A DNA stretch of 64,000 nucleotides from CAVYUC01 sp963783085 (GCA_963783085.1 CAWAMJ010000002.1:186001-250000); one strand, 5' to 3'. Shown: positions 8,703-17,966, counted from the stretch's first letter. Program-made: numbers and translations. The notes: a model not told the origin generated them from the letters alone.

Positions 8703-9236
8703 CTATAGTGATTTTGCGCCAACAAAATACTGATCTTTTTCCGAAAAAAGAACGTTAAATGTGGTGAGGGAACCATAAATCCTTGTAATGTATTGCTGAA
8801 GGTTTACTTTTTCTTCATCGGTTAAAACTTTATGGCTGTTGATGTTCTGCTCGAGAACCCGAAGGCGGTCGCGCAACATAACGATTTTGTGAAAAAAACT
8901 TTCAACCGGAATTTCTTTGGGAGACAAAGCGGCATTGGCCGGTTGCAGGATCATTTTTCCGCCTTTCCATTTTTCACCCAGCGGGACGACCTCGTGCAGC
9001 GCTGCATATTTATCAAGTACATAGGTTAAAACTTCTTCAAATTCGGACACCGAAAGCCCACGCGTTGGCGCTCCTTCTTTTTTTTCGATTACTGTTAAAT
9101 CCGTATTTCTTTTTGTGATTTCAATTTTTCCGCCTCTTTCAAAAAAAATTTCGTAAGCTGTGAGTTTATTTTTACTCACGATTCCTTCGCCATAGCGCGG
9201 ATGGTCCACCCGGGTGCCAACAGTTAATTCTTCCAT
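8703..9236 (-). CDS. Small protein with a UvrD/PcrA-C-terminus-like beta domain, function unknown
   Basis: 177 residues, no signal peptide or membrane segment. The first 50 residues (TVGTRVDHPRYGEGIV ... YEIFFERGGKIEI) have the pattern of the tudor-like domain at the C-terminus of PcrA/UvrD helicases (V.H..FG.G.V..........V.F...G.K.L). That domain binds RNA polymerase in the helicases. The remaining part is helical with heptad-like spacing (residues about 110-165). I do not recognise a catalytic motif. It is in a minus-strand run with an SDR upstream (68 nt gap) and the esterase downstream (2 nt gap). It could be a small RNA-polymerase or nucleic-acid associated protein, a suggestion based only on the domain resemblance. 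Confidence 0.7.
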   Translation of the reverse strand: MEELTVGTRVDHPRYGEGIVSKNKLTAYEIFFERGGKIEITKRNTDLTVIEKKEGAPTRGLSVSEFEEVLTYVLDKYAALHEVVPLGEKWKGGKMILQPANAALSPKEIPVESFFHKIVMLRDRLRVLEQNINSHKVLTDEEKVNLQQYITRIYGSLTTFNVLFSEKDQYFVGAKSL

Positions 9237-9303
9237 ATTTTATCATTTTTTTTTGATTGCTTTCCCAAATCATTTTCTGCGTGAACAGCAGCAGGAAAAG
9301 TAT

Positions 9304-10110
9304 CTATTTTAATGGTGAATGTGGTTCTTTTGCAAATATTCTATACGTCATCCTGTCGATAAATCCCGGCCAGAATTTCGAAACAAAAATAGTGATTTTG
9401 CCTTCAAGAAATGTTAAAACGAGTTGTCTTTTCCTTTTTTTCACTGCATTGAATATATGCAGCGCACATTCATCTGCTGACATCATTCTGTTTTCATTCC
9501 GGGGCGTTTCTCCCTGTTGCCGGCCCTGGGCGTTTAAAGCAACTTTCCTGATTTCCGACGAAGTAAATCCAGGTGCGGCAACCAGTACATGCACCCCTTT
9601 TTTCAGGTTTTCAATTCTTACCGTCTCCAGAAAACCCCTGACAGCAAATTTTGATGCTGAATAACCGGTGCGGCCCGGTAATCCTACAAATCCACCAACG
9701 GAAATTACGCCAACCAACGAACCTTTTGTGTCTATTAAATACGGCAGCGCGAATTTTGAGCAATAAACTGTTCCCCAAAAATTTACATCCATTAATTTAT
9801 GCAATACACTTAAATCAGTGTCGTGGAAAAGCGCCCTCATCGAAATTCCTGCATTGTTTATCAGCACATCAATTCTTCCAAATTTCTCAACGGCAGTTTC
9901 TATCAAAAATTTGCAGTCGTCCTTATTCGTTACATCGGTTTTAACCGGTAGTAGATTTTTATTTGAGAGGAAAGCTTCCAGTTCCTGCAGTTTATCGAGC
10001 CGGCGTGCCGCTGCAACCACATTCCATCCCTCGGAAGCATATTTAACAGAGAGTGCCTTCCCAATTCCTGAAGAAGCACCGGTGATAACCACCACTTTAT
10101 TGTCGTGCAT
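9304..10110 (-). CDS. Short-chain dehydrogenase/reductase
   Basis: 268-residue classical SDR. The ATG at 10110 places the cofactor motif in its usual position (VVVITGASSGIGKA at about 5-18). The longer open frame starting at 10161 adds 17 residues that no SDR needs. The other motifs are present: NNAG (VLINNAGIS), the catalytic serine near GVISVGG, and YSASK with the Tyr-Lys pair (TGYSASKFAVRG). It has a mildly hydrophobic C-terminus (TIFVSKFWPGFIDRMTYRIF), typical of the DHRS7/AcpB-like group that act on lipid-type ketones. Substrate is unknown. It is first gene of the minus-strand run down to 5499; a TAnnTTTG box lies at 10139-10146. Confidence 0.87.
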   Translation of the reverse strand: MHDNKVVVITGASSGIGKALSVKYASEGWNVVAAARRLDKLQELEAFLSNKNLLPVKTDVTNKDDCKFLIETAVEKFGRIDVLINNAGISMRALFHDTDLSVLHKLMDVNFWGTVYCSKFALPYLIDTKGSLVGVISVGGFVGLPGRTGYSASKFAVRGFLETVRIENLKKGVHVLVAAPGFTSSEIRKVALNAQGRQQGETPRNENRMMSADECALHIFNAVKKRKRQLVLTFLEGKITIFVSKFWPGFIDRMTYRIFAKEPHSPLK

Positions 10111-10434
10111 ATAATTGTGCAGTATTTCAATAAAATTCCAAAAGTACGATTTTGTTGACAAGTTTGAAAATAAAGTATGCCGTCTGAACGCGTACTTTTA
10201 TAATTAAAGAGAATATTTATAAAAAAAATGTTTTATTCCAACATTTGTTATTATAAAGAATATTAGGTCGTTTTCATTCCTGAGTTAATAAAATTGATAT
10301 TGCTGTTATAATATGAAAGAATTGTCTGAAAAATTCAGCTCAAAAAAGTTGACTTATATTATAAATATTTCGGAACTTATTTGAAAATTTATTAGAACCT
10401 TTTATAAATATTAATTTTATTAAATAAGTTGCTT
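10111..10434. other. Divergent intergenic region, AT-rich
   Basis: 324 nt between the SDR (minus) and the T9SS repeat protein (plus). Apart from the -7 match at 10139-10146 it is very AT-rich. It has one short dyad near 10322-10338 (CTGAA/TTCAG). I see no gene or RNA in it. The promoter of the T9SS gene should lie in the right half, but I found no exact TAnnTTTG there. Confidence 0.5.
10139..10146 (-). promoter_or_regulatory. Candidate -7 promoter element for the SDR-to-pepP run
   Basis: Reads TACTTTTG on the minus strand, an exact TAnnTTTG, about 29 nt upstream of the ATG at 10110. It also supports that shorter start, because the longer start at 10161 would lie upstream of the element. Confidence 0.4.
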
Positions 10435-13400
10435 ATGAAAACTCTTTACACAAAAAAAATTGTTAAACTATTATTCTTGTTAATAATTACAGTGTTTGCT
10501 TCCCTGGCATCTAACTCTCAGGTTCAAACAAAAGATTTAGATTTCATCAGTCTTAACCGCGGTTCCGATGAAAATGATGCAGTTTATTTCCTGGTTGGAA
10601 CGTCATGCGAAACAGTAACCAGCATTTCAGCGGAATTAATTTTTGAAGACTATGATTTTGATCCCTTTATTGTAAATATTGAAACTTCAGACGGAACTGT
10701 TTTTCCATTGGGGCCGTCGTATAATGTTGGAGGTTCTGTGTACATCAATGATACTCTTTCGGAACCAGGAGGACAATGGATAATTCGCGTTAGTGAACCC
10801 AGAGATTATTTAGCTCAGGGAACGAAAGCAACTGTAAGATTTAGCTATGAACTGAGTCAACCTGCCCTGCAGGCAAAATGTAAAGACGTAACTATCGCAA
10901 TCGATGAAAATGGCGTTGTCTACTTAGATCCGGCACAGATAGACAACGGCTCAGAAGGTTGTGGATTAAAAATGGGTGTCAGCGAGAGTGCTTTTGACTG
11001 TACCGAATTGGGAGATAATACGGTGAATTTAATAGTTCGCGACTATAAAAAAGATGTTGACGTTTGTACGTCGACAGTAACCGTAATTGATACAATACTT
11101 CCTGAATGTGAAGATTTTTCCATTCAACTGGATGAAAACGGAAGTGCAGTTTTAAACGAAAAATATCTGCAGCTACCTGATTTACATGGTTCTTCTGATA
11201 ATTGCGGGATTTCAAACACAATCTCTGCAGCTACTGTATATTCATGTGCCGACATTGGAGAGCATACAGCAAACTACCGGATTTTTGATCGGGCAGGAAA
11301 TACTGTTGTCTGTACTTCAACTGTTACAGTAGAAGATAAAATGGCACCGACCGTTGTTTGTAAGAACATTTCGGTTCAGTTGGATGAAAATGGCCTTGCA
11401 ACCATTGATGCCTCAGATGTAGATAATGGGTCTTCAGATAATTGCGAAATTGCCTCGATGACAGTTAGTAAAGAACAATTTGATTGTTCCGGTTTGGGAA
11501 CGAACGATGTTATTTTAACAGTTACTGATGTGAGCGGGAATTCAAATACGTGCACTGCTGTTGTAACAGTAGAAGACAATACAAAACCTACCGCTTCCTG
11601 CAAAGATGTAACGGTTGAGCTGGATCACAACGGAAATGCAACTATCAGCGCAACGGACATCGACGATACATCGACAGACAATTGTAGTATTGAATCAATG
11701 GCGACATCGGCGACTGATTTCGATTGCAGTGATCTTGGCGATAACCTGGTAACGCTGACCGTGACGGATCCAAGCGGAAATTCAGCTTCGTGTCAATCTA
11801 CGGTAACCATTGTTGATAAAGAAGCCCCTGTAATTCAATGCCAGGAAACGGACGTTTATCTTCAAAGCAGTGGCAGGTATTTTCTTAATCAAGCGGATAT
11901 TGACAGGATTGTGATGAAAGGCACGGGCAGTGAACCGGTGGATAATTGTACTTCTATTGAAAGCCTTGCCTGGGAAATAACTCCGCGGACGTTTGAATGC
12001 GTTCATGCAGATAAAAATATCCCGGTTACCGTAAAAGCAACTGATGCGTCAGGCAATACTGCCGAATGCCAAACCATAATTCATGTGCTGGACACCGTTG
12101 CACCGGTAATGAGTTGTGTTGGATCAGTTGATATTTATCTTGATGAGAACGGAAATGCCAATCTTACTGTCGATGCAGTAAACGGTGGTAATAATGCGGC
12201 CGATATCCCGGATTGGGCGCATACATACAACAACATGGAAAACGGGGGTTATGATGCTTGCGGAATAGAAAACGCGTGGCTCGACATTTCATCGTTCAGT
12301 TGCCAGGATGGAGGCGCCAATACGGTAACTCTTTGGATGTCGGATAGCAACGGAAATGAAAACTGGTGCACCACAACTGTAAATGTGCTCGATACAATTC
12401 CGTTTTCAGCGGAACCAGTTGAAGATGTCGAAGTAAATCTGAGTGCCGGCAAGTGTGAAACTACAATAGATTATCCTGATATTGTGGTAAGTGATAATTG
12501 CAATATTACTCTCGAACAAACTGAAGGATTGGGGCCCGACGGAGTTTATCCGGCAGGAACGACCACAGAAACCTGGACAGCTACTGATGTTGACGGTTCC
12601 ACCGAAACCATTTCATTCAATGTTGTTGTAACAACAGAAAATTTGCCGCCGACCATTGATGCGATTGACAATGTTTCTCTGGAAAAAAATGAAACTGCTA
12701 TTAATGTTCCTTTAACCGGAATTTCATCGGGGAATGATTGCGTTGAACAGGATTTAACAATAACTGCCACTGCCGGGAATACTGAGCTTGTACCTGCAAT
12801 ACTCGTTAATTATGAGCCGGGGGATAACGCAGGTTCGCTGAATATAACCACTGCACCGGGAATTACCGGAGAAACCGAAATAACTGTTCAGGTTGAAGAT
12901 AGCGAGGGTGAACTAATATCAGAAACATTTATAATAAGTACCTCAGCAACCAATCAGCCACCGTTCGTTGTGAATCCGGTAGCTGATCAAATGGTAAATG
13001 CATCATACGTTTTAAAAGTTCCGCTAAGTTCAGTCCCGGGGGAATTATTCGACGACAACGATGATGAATCGCTGTTAATTGAATTGATTCCTGAAGGTGG
13101 AGGCGCCTTACCCGTATGGGCGACATATACAAACGATACATTGACAGCTACGCCAATGATTGCCGACACAGGTTGCGTTTCATTTGTAGTTGTTGCAACC
13201 GATGCAGCGGGAACTTCAGCTACCGATACATTTCAGGTATGTGTTGAAGGATATCCTTCGGGAACAAATGAAATCGACGCTGATCTGTATGGAATCAGAC
13301 TGTACCCGAATCCTTCAAAGGGTATTGTGAATATTGATTTTGCTACATACCACGTCCAAGAACTTGAATTATCGGTAATTGATATCACCGGTCGGGTTAT

Positions 13401-13533
13401 TTTGCAACAGCATTTTTCAAATTCTCAACATATCGCAATTGATATTCAAAAGAAAGTTTCCGGAATTTATTTCATTAAGCTCGGGTTAGAAGGAAAACAA
13501 ATTATCAAAAAGTTGATTTTAGATAAACATTAA
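10435..13533 (+). CDS. T9SS-secreted protein with cysteine-rich Ig/HYR-like repeats
   Basis: 1,032 residues from the ATG at 10435. Signal peptide of about 30 residues, ending near SLASNSQ. After an N-terminal beta domain of about 120 residues, six or seven consecutive modules of about 75-100 residues follow (roughly 145-680). Each has the pattern C-K-D-V-x-V-x-L-D-E-N-G-x-A, then DNC, a TVTD-like strand and a closing cysteine before the next module. Two cadherin-like beta modules follow, and a T9SS type A tail from about 950 (YPNPSKG start, KLILDK end). The repeated cysteines suggest disulfide-stabilised modules at the cell surface or outside. No catalytic domain is visible; an adhesin or scaffold is most likely. 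It is a single gene ended by the terminator at 13554-13580. Confidence 0.88.
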   Translation: MKTLYTKKIVKLLFLLIITVFASLASNSQVQTKDLDFISLNRGSDENDAVYFLVGTSCETVTSISAELIFEDYDFDPFIVNIETSDGTVFPLGPSYNVGGSVYINDTLSEPGGQWIIRVSEPRDYLAQGTKATVRFSYELSQPALQAKCKDVTIAIDENGVVYLDPAQIDNGSEGCGLKMGVSESAFDCTELGDNTVNLIVRDYKKDVDVCTSTVTVIDTILPECEDFSIQLDENGSAVLNEKYLQLPDLHGSSDNCGISNTISAATVYSCADIGEHTANYRIFDRAGNTVVCTSTVTVEDKMAPTVVCKNISVQLDENGLATIDASDVDNGSSDNCEIASMTVSKEQFDCSGLGTNDVILTVTDVSGNSNTCTAVVTVEDNTKPTASCKDVTVELDHNGNATISATDIDDTSTDNCSIESMATSATDFDCSDLGDNLVTLTVTDPSGNSASCQSTVTIVDKEAPVIQCQETDVYLQSSGRYFLNQADIDRIVMKGTGSEPVDNCTSIESLAWEITPRTFECVHADKNIPVTVKATDASGNTAECQTIIHVLDTVAPVMSCVGSVDIYLDENGNANLTVDAVNGGNNAADIPDWAHTYNNMENGGYDACGIENAWLDISSFSCQDGGANTVTLWMSDSNGNENWCTTTVNVLDTIPFSAEPVEDVEVNLSAGKCETTIDYPDIVVSDNCNITLEQTEGLGPDGVYPAGTTTETWTATDVDGSTETISFNVVVTTENLPPTIDAIDNVSLEKNETAINVPLTGISSGNDCVEQDLTITATAGNTELVPAILVNYEPGDNAGSLNITTAPGITGETEITVQVEDSEGELISETFIISTSATNQPPFVVNPVADQMVNASYVLKVPLSSVPGELFDDNDDESLLIELIPEGGGALPVWATYTNDTLTATPMIADTGCVSFVVVATDAAGTSATDTFQVCVEGYPSGTNEIDADLYGIRLYPNPSKGIVNIDFATYHVQELELSVIDITGRVILQQHFSNSQHIAIDIQKKVSGIYFIKLGLEGKQIIKKLILDKH

Positions 13534-13553
13534 CACGTTGAAATTAAAAAAGG

Positions 13554-13580
13554 AAAAAGGCATCTTTCGGTGCCTTTTTT
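13554..13580. terminator. Bidirectional Rho-independent terminator between convergent genes
   Basis: A-rich arm AAAAAGGCA and T-rich arm TGCCTTTTTT flank a short loop, extended by a C-G and a wobble pair. T-runs occur on both strands, so it can stop both the T9SS gene (plus) and the aldose epimerase gene (minus). Confidence 0.8.
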
Positions 13581-13610
13581 GTTTTCATTATAATGCTAAT
13601 TTTTTTGTTT

Positions 13611-14741
13611 TTATTCCTTAACAGAGAATTTATATACAGTTGTGGAAGTAAATACATCGCCCGGCACCAGCAAGGTCGACGGAAAATTAGGCTGATTGGG
13701 ACTATCAGGGAAATGTTGCGTTTCCAGGCAAAATCCGGTACGTTTGGTATAGGCAACACCTCTGTTACCAATTTCTGTTCCTCCCAAATGATTTCCTGTA
13801 TATAACTGAATGCCCGGTTCTGTGGTGAAAACTTCCATGTACCTGCCACTTTCGGGCTCATAGGCGCTGGCAGCAAAAGCAAGCTCGCTGGGTTTATCCT
13901 TGTTTATTACATAATTGAAATCGTAACCAGCGCCATATTCCAGTAACGGGTTATCCGCATCAATCCGTTCGCCAATGGCGTGAGGAGTGGTAAAATCGAG
14001 TGCAGTTCCCCGAACATCTTCAATTTCACCGGTCGGGATCATTCCTGCATCTTTCACCGGTGTCGATTTATCGGCGTTGATTACCAAAACATGATCAAGT
14101 ATATCTCCGTTGCCTTCACCTTTTAAATTGAAGTAACTGTGATTGGTAACATTTACATGCGTTGGTTTATCCGAAGTTACCCGGTACTCAATCTTCAATT
14201 CATTATCATTTGTCAACGTATATTTTACAGTTGCTTTTTTATTTCCCGGGAAACCAAACTCGTTATCCGCGCTTTCGATTGTAAAAGTGGTTTCATTGCC
14301 ATTTTGCTCACCTTCCCAAACCTTTCGGTACCAGCTGTCGGGCCCGGAATGCAAAGTTGCCTCACCATTATTCACCGGCAGTTTGTATACCACCCCATCA
14401 ATTTCGAATTTACCATTGGCAATGCGGTTGGCAAACGGTCCTACCACGGCTCCGTGGCTCGCGCCGTTCTTTTGGTAATCTTCAATGGAATTAAATCCTA
14501 AAACAACATCTTCAAAATTCCCATTTTTGTCCGGAACATAAACTGAAACGATTTTTGCGCCATAGTTTGTAAGCGCAACCACCATCCCGTTATCATTCTT
14601 CATGGTATATAAATGGGTTGTTTTCCCGTCGATTGTTGTTTCAAAATCTTGTTCCTGGTATGGCATATCTATTTCTTTTTTTTGTGAAGTTGAACATGCT
14701 GTTAAAACAGCAATTAAAACAAGCAGGCTTAGTTTTTTCAT
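13611..14741 (-). CDS. galM: Aldose 1-epimerase (mutarotase), lipoprotein
   Basis: Interconverts alpha and beta anomers of aldoses such as galactose or glucose. 376 residues from the ATG at 14741, which gives a lipoprotein signal peptide with lipobox LTAC at about 13-16. The longer open frame to 14807 adds residues upstream of the likely promoter and is rejected. Family motifs include the N-terminal NYGAKI, LPVNNGEATLHSG, the catalytic histidine in NVTNHSYFNLKG, and the catalytic glutamate in CLETQHFPDSPN. The signal makes it a membrane-anchored periplasmic form, as in polysaccharide-using Bacteroidota. It has its own well-formed promoter (14771-14803) and shares a terminator with the convergent T9SS gene. 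Confidence 0.93.
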   Translation of the reverse strand: MKKLSLLVLIAVLTACSTSQKKEIDMPYQEQDFETTIDGKTTHLYTMKNDNGMVVALTNYGAKIVSVYVPDKNGNFEDVVLGFNSIEDYQKNGASHGAVVGPFANRIANGKFEIDGVVYKLPVNNGEATLHSGPDSWYRKVWEGEQNGNETTFTIESADNEFGFPGNKKATVKYTLTNDNELKIEYRVTSDKPTHVNVTNHSYFNLKGEGNGDILDHVLVINADKSTPVKDAGMIPTGEIEDVRGTALDFTTPHAIGERIDADNPLLEYGAGYDFNYVINKDKPSELAFAASAYEPESGRYMEVFTTEPGIQLYTGNHLGGTEIGNRGVAYTKRTGFCLETQHFPDSPNQPNFPSTLLVPGDVFTSTTVYKFSVKE

Positions 14742-14770
14742 CGCTATTGAATTTAGTTTAAAAATTATTA

Positions 14771-14803
14771 CAAATATAATGTGGTAAAACCACAACTTCA
14801 AAA
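14771..14803 (-). promoter_or_regulatory. Bacteroidota-type promoter of aldose 1-epimerase gene
   Basis: On the minus strand a TTTTG (14803-14799) is separated by 20 nt from TATATTTG (14778-14771), which matches both the -33 and -7 consensus and the spacing. It is about 30 nt upstream of the ATG at 14741. This is the best-formed promoter I see in the window. Confidence 0.65.
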
Positions 14804-14949
14804 CCACTTACATTTTAAAAAAGATTTTTGAATTAGGCACTTAGTCAATAAGCTTTTTTTGCTTAAAAAAATGTGGTTAAAACCCTTTCCTACCGGAAAT
14901 TCCAGTATCCTTCACTGAACAGGCTGTGTGAAGAATACAAATTTTTACA

Positions 14950-15175
14950 CCGTGACCCGGTGGTTAATTAAAGGCTAAAGCCGACTTTCATTCATCATAA
15001 AATCACCGGGTTTAAACCCGGTGCAAAAATTAATTGCTTCTTATCCTGTTTTTACACGGCCTGTGAAGTGAACGGCAATGAAGCTAATCAAAACCGGTTT
15101 TGTTCTACTTTTGTATTGCCGTCAGTTTAAGCTGACTGGTGGTTGAGTTGCTATATAACAGGACTTTAGCCTCAT
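14950..15175. repeat. Cluster of short palindromic intergenic repeats
   Basis: Several perfect dyads lie close together in a 496-nt gene-free gap. They are GGCTAAAGCC (14973-14982), CACCGGGTTTAAACCCGGTG (15004-15023), GTCAG/CTGAC (15121-15136) and a wider pair ACGGCAAT (15072-15079) with ATTGCCGT (15115-15122). No open frame of note lies here. The motifs resemble dispersed palindromic (REP-like) elements of Bacteroidota intergenic DNA; whether they recur elsewhere in this genome cannot be judged here. The rest of the gap (14804-14949) is plain AT-rich sequence. Confidence 0.55.
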
Positions 15176-15237
15176 TCTGTTTTGTACATAATAAACGCCT
15201 GATTCAAAAAGGTTTCATCAACTTCGGAAAAAAAAAT

Positions 15238-16017
15238 TCAGCGGAGATGCTGGTTTTTTACACCGGGAAAAAATACTTCGACCTCGTCGCCTTCCTTCCA
15301 TTTTTTTGCAATCACACTGTAGTCGCCCGGTGGAGCTACATACTTCACGCCCTCCACCGTTACATGTGCGCCTTCAGCCCACGAAGGAATTCGCACAAAG
15401 AGTTCGATGTAACGGTTCTTTTCCATACTGAATTTTAGCAAAACCCGGCTGTTGTCCGGATAATCCGTCTCCTGAACAATTTTAACATGCCCGTGCAGCG
15501 TATGCTCATAATTTATTTCGGCGGGTACAAACAAATTAACATGAATATGATCGACATTTTTAGTAAAAATATAGCCGGCAATCATGTTCCTCAGTTCTTC
15601 ATCAGGTTGAACTGTTGATGCAAACGATGCATGTTCCAGTTCTTCCGCGTATTTTGCATCATTCGTCAGTTGCAAGAGCAAACCGGAAACTTTCACCCAC
15701 TTTTTCAAAGCCGGCAAATTCAAATTTTCCACGGATATTTCGTTGCTGCAGAGCGCCCACTGCTGTTGCATATCCTCCAGGTTAAAGTCATCTCTTTTTT
15801 CGTGAAACATCTGGTAAAAATCCAGTAATCGAATAATACACTGTGGGATTTCATTATTAATTAAAGAATCTATCTGTGTTTTATTCTGAAAAACATCTCC
15901 GTTTATTTTCAAATTATCCGAAGAAACCGGTTCCGTGAGGATTTCAGGAAATTTTTGGTGTTGTGAGCAGGAAATAAAAATGATAAAAAAGACAAAAAGA
16001 AGGTAAGCGTTTTTCAT
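15238..16017 (-). CDS. Truncated GH127-like (DUF1680) lipoprotein, possible gene remnant
   Basis: 259 residues from the ATG at 16017, with a lipoprotein signal (FFIIFISC). Two regions resemble the beta-L-arabinofuranosidase family GH127/DUF1680. One is a helical piece ending LLLQLTNDAKYAEELEHASF (about residues 127-146), like the conserved LTGDxxYADxxE segment. The other is the beta-sandwich part (HVNLFVPAEINYE ... ELFVRIPSWAEGAHVTVEG ... PGDYSVIAKKWKEGDEVEVFFP). GH127 enzymes are normally 600-800 residues with a full helical barrel. Here the barrel is almost missing and the C-terminal domain stops right after the sandwich, next to the palindrome cluster. The frame is open throughout. It is probably a decayed or drastically shortened gene without hydrolase activity; a binding role cannot be excluded. 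Confidence 0.6.
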   Translation of the reverse strand: MKNAYLLFVFFIIFISCSQHQKFPEILTEPVSSDNLKINGDVFQNKTQIDSLINNEIPQCIIRLLDFYQMFHEKRDDFNLEDMQQQWALCSNEISVENLNLPALKKWVKVSGLLLQLTNDAKYAEELEHASFASTVQPDEELRNMIAGYIFTKNVDHIHVNLFVPAEINYEHTLHGHVKIVQETDYPDNSRVLLKFSMEKNRYIELFVRIPSWAEGAHVTVEGVKYVAPPGDYSVIAKKWKEGDEVEVFFPGVKNQHLR

Positions 16018-16163
16018 TTTAACAAAAAATTCGAATATCAAGGAATAGTAACGTTTGAAGGTTTTCAGGGTTCAAAAAAGTCAGTAAAAGTTTTAAGACT
16101 TAAATTTTTCACCAGGGGAAATTACTCACCATCAATATTTTCAGTTACAAAAAAATAAAACCA

Positions 16164-16171
16164 TATATTTG
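16164..16171 (+). promoter_or_regulatory. Candidate -7 promoter element for the MATE gene
   Basis: TATATTTG matches TAnnTTTG exactly. A weak TTTTC lies about 20 nt upstream. It is 138 nt before the ATG at 16309, leaving a leader of about 130 nt. Confidence 0.42.
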
Positions 16172-16308
16172 CAGAACGGAACCAATAAGCAAGCTACAAT
16201 GAGAATTTTTATTTATACTACCTTATTTACAACACTTCCATTCTAATCCGGGAGTATCAAAGTCTGTTGTTGTAGTTTAATCGTTTTCTTTTCCAAAAAT
16301 TTCCTGTT

Positions 16309-17748
16309 ATGTCCGGCAAAAAAATAAATGAATTGGTATTCTCCAGTCGAAGCCATCGAAAAATTAAGGAACTGTGGCTCGATGTAAAAGAAGCAATTTC
16401 AGGCACCGAGCGCGATTTTACAGAGACTTCGGTAGGACGGGCCATTTTTATCCTGGCTGTTCCCATGATTCTGGAAATGATCATGGAATCGGTTTTCGCC
16501 GTGGTCGATATATTTTTTGTATCGAAACTCGGCGCAGATGCGGTGGCAACAGTTGGAATAACTGAATCGGTAATGACAATTATTTATGCTGTTGGAGTTG
16601 GATTGAGCATGGCAACAACAGCGCTGGTTTCGCGCCGTATCGGGGAAAAAAATAAAAAAGAAGCGGGTGTTGTAGCATTTCAGGCCATTTTAGTAGGAAT
16701 TATTATTTCAATACTGATTGCCGTTCCGGGTGTTATTTTCGCCCGGCAGTTTCTTTTAATTATGGGTGGCACCGAAGAAATGGCGCATAACGGATATCTG
16801 TTTCCAACCATTATGTTTGGCTCGAACACCGTTATTATGCTACTGTTTATTATTAACGCTGTATTTCGTAGTTCCGGCGATGCAGCCGTTTCCATGCGTG
16901 TAATCTGGTTTGCCAACATCATTAACCTAATCCTCGATCCGTTGCTTATTTTCGGAATCGGTATTTTTCCGGAGTTAGGATTAAAAGGAGCTGCTGTGGC
17001 GACAACAATTGGCCGCGGTTTTGGGGTTTTGTTTCAGTTTTACCTTCTTTTCAAGGGCAAATACAGGATTCAACTTTCAGTTAACAGTCTGAAAATAAAG
17101 CTGCATGTAATGTTGAAATTGCTGAAAATTTCCGGTGGCGGTATTTTCCAAAACCTGATTGCCACATCAAGTTGGATTTTGCTGGTGCGGATCATAGCAT
17201 TTTCGGGCCCGGAAGCGCTGGCAGGGTACACAATTGCAATTCGCATTATCATTTTTTTACTGCTGCCTGCTTGGGGATTGAGCAATGCCGCATCAACACT
17301 GGTCGGACAAAATCTCGGAGCAAAAAAACCCGATCGGGCTGAAAAATCGGTATGGATAACCGGATATGTTAACATGGCACTTTTGGGCACGCTGGGAATG
17401 CTGCTGGCTATTTTTCCGGAATTCTTTATCCGATTGTTTATTTCCGATTTGCCTGTGGTTGAAAATGGTGTTACCGCCTTACGGATTATCAGCTTTGGTT
17501 TTATTTTATATGCCCTCGGAATGGTGCTGGTGCAGGGTTTCAATGGAAGCGGCGATACGATGACACCTTCTAAAATTAATTTTTTCTGTTTCTGGGTGCT
17601 TGAGATACCATTGGCATATTTTCTGGCGATTAAAATGAATATGGGAATTTCCGGGGCGAGTATCGCTATAGTTTCCGCAGAAAGTTTGCTGGCTTTAATT
17701 ACCCTTTACCTGTTCAAAAAAGGAAAATGGAAGCTTCGGGAAGTTTGA
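16309..17748 (+). CDS. MATE family multidrug efflux transporter
   Basis: 479 residues, a usual length for MATE antiporters, with about twelve hydrophobic helices after a 45-residue charged N-terminal extension. The two homologous halves are visible; typical MATE stretches include VPMILEMIMESVFAVVDIFFVS near the start of half one, and GLSNAASTLVGQNLGAKKPDRAE in half two. These proteins export cationic drugs or metabolites in exchange for sodium or protons; the natural substrate is not predictable. The N-terminal extension is longer than in NorM. It is divergent from the GH127-like remnant and not tightly linked to the kinase gene downstream (218 nt gap). Confidence 0.92.
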   Translation: MSGKKINELVFSSRSHRKIKELWLDVKEAISGTERDFTETSVGRAIFILAVPMILEMIMESVFAVVDIFFVSKLGADAVATVGITESVMTIIYAVGVGLSMATTALVSRRIGEKNKKEAGVVAFQAILVGIIISILIAVPGVIFARQFLLIMGGTEEMAHNGYLFPTIMFGSNTVIMLLFIINAVFRSSGDAAVSMRVIWFANIINLILDPLLIFGIGIFPELGLKGAAVATTIGRGFGVLFQFYLLFKGKYRIQLSVNSLKIKLHVMLKLLKISGGGIFQNLIATSSWILLVRIIAFSGPEALAGYTIAIRIIIFLLLPAWGLSNAASTLVGQNLGAKKPDRAEKSVWITGYVNMALLGTLGMLLAIFPEFFIRLFISDLPVVENGVTALRIISFGFILYALGMVLVQGFNGSGDTMTPSKINFFCFWVLEIPLAYFLAIKMNMGISGASIAIVSAESLLALITLYLFKKGKWKLREV

Positions 17749-17966
17749 TGTAAAAATTGAAAAGAAGACCTAATTGCAAGGGACATTCCAAACTAACCAT
17801 TGTTTCCCAGGAAAAATACCAACTTAATCAAGCATCAGTAATTCTGTTATTCCATTGCATTTGGCACAGAAACCCCACCATCCTTGCTATGCAGTGATAA
17901 TCAATAACTTCCCCCTCAATTTATTTGTTTTTTGAATAAACTTGGTTTAAATTTACTTTCTAACTC

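Noticed and set aside
17937..17961. TTTG with a 19-nt spacer and TACTTTCT before the histidine kinase
   Set aside because: The -7 half matches poorly, and the predicted transcript start would fall at or after the ATG at 17967.
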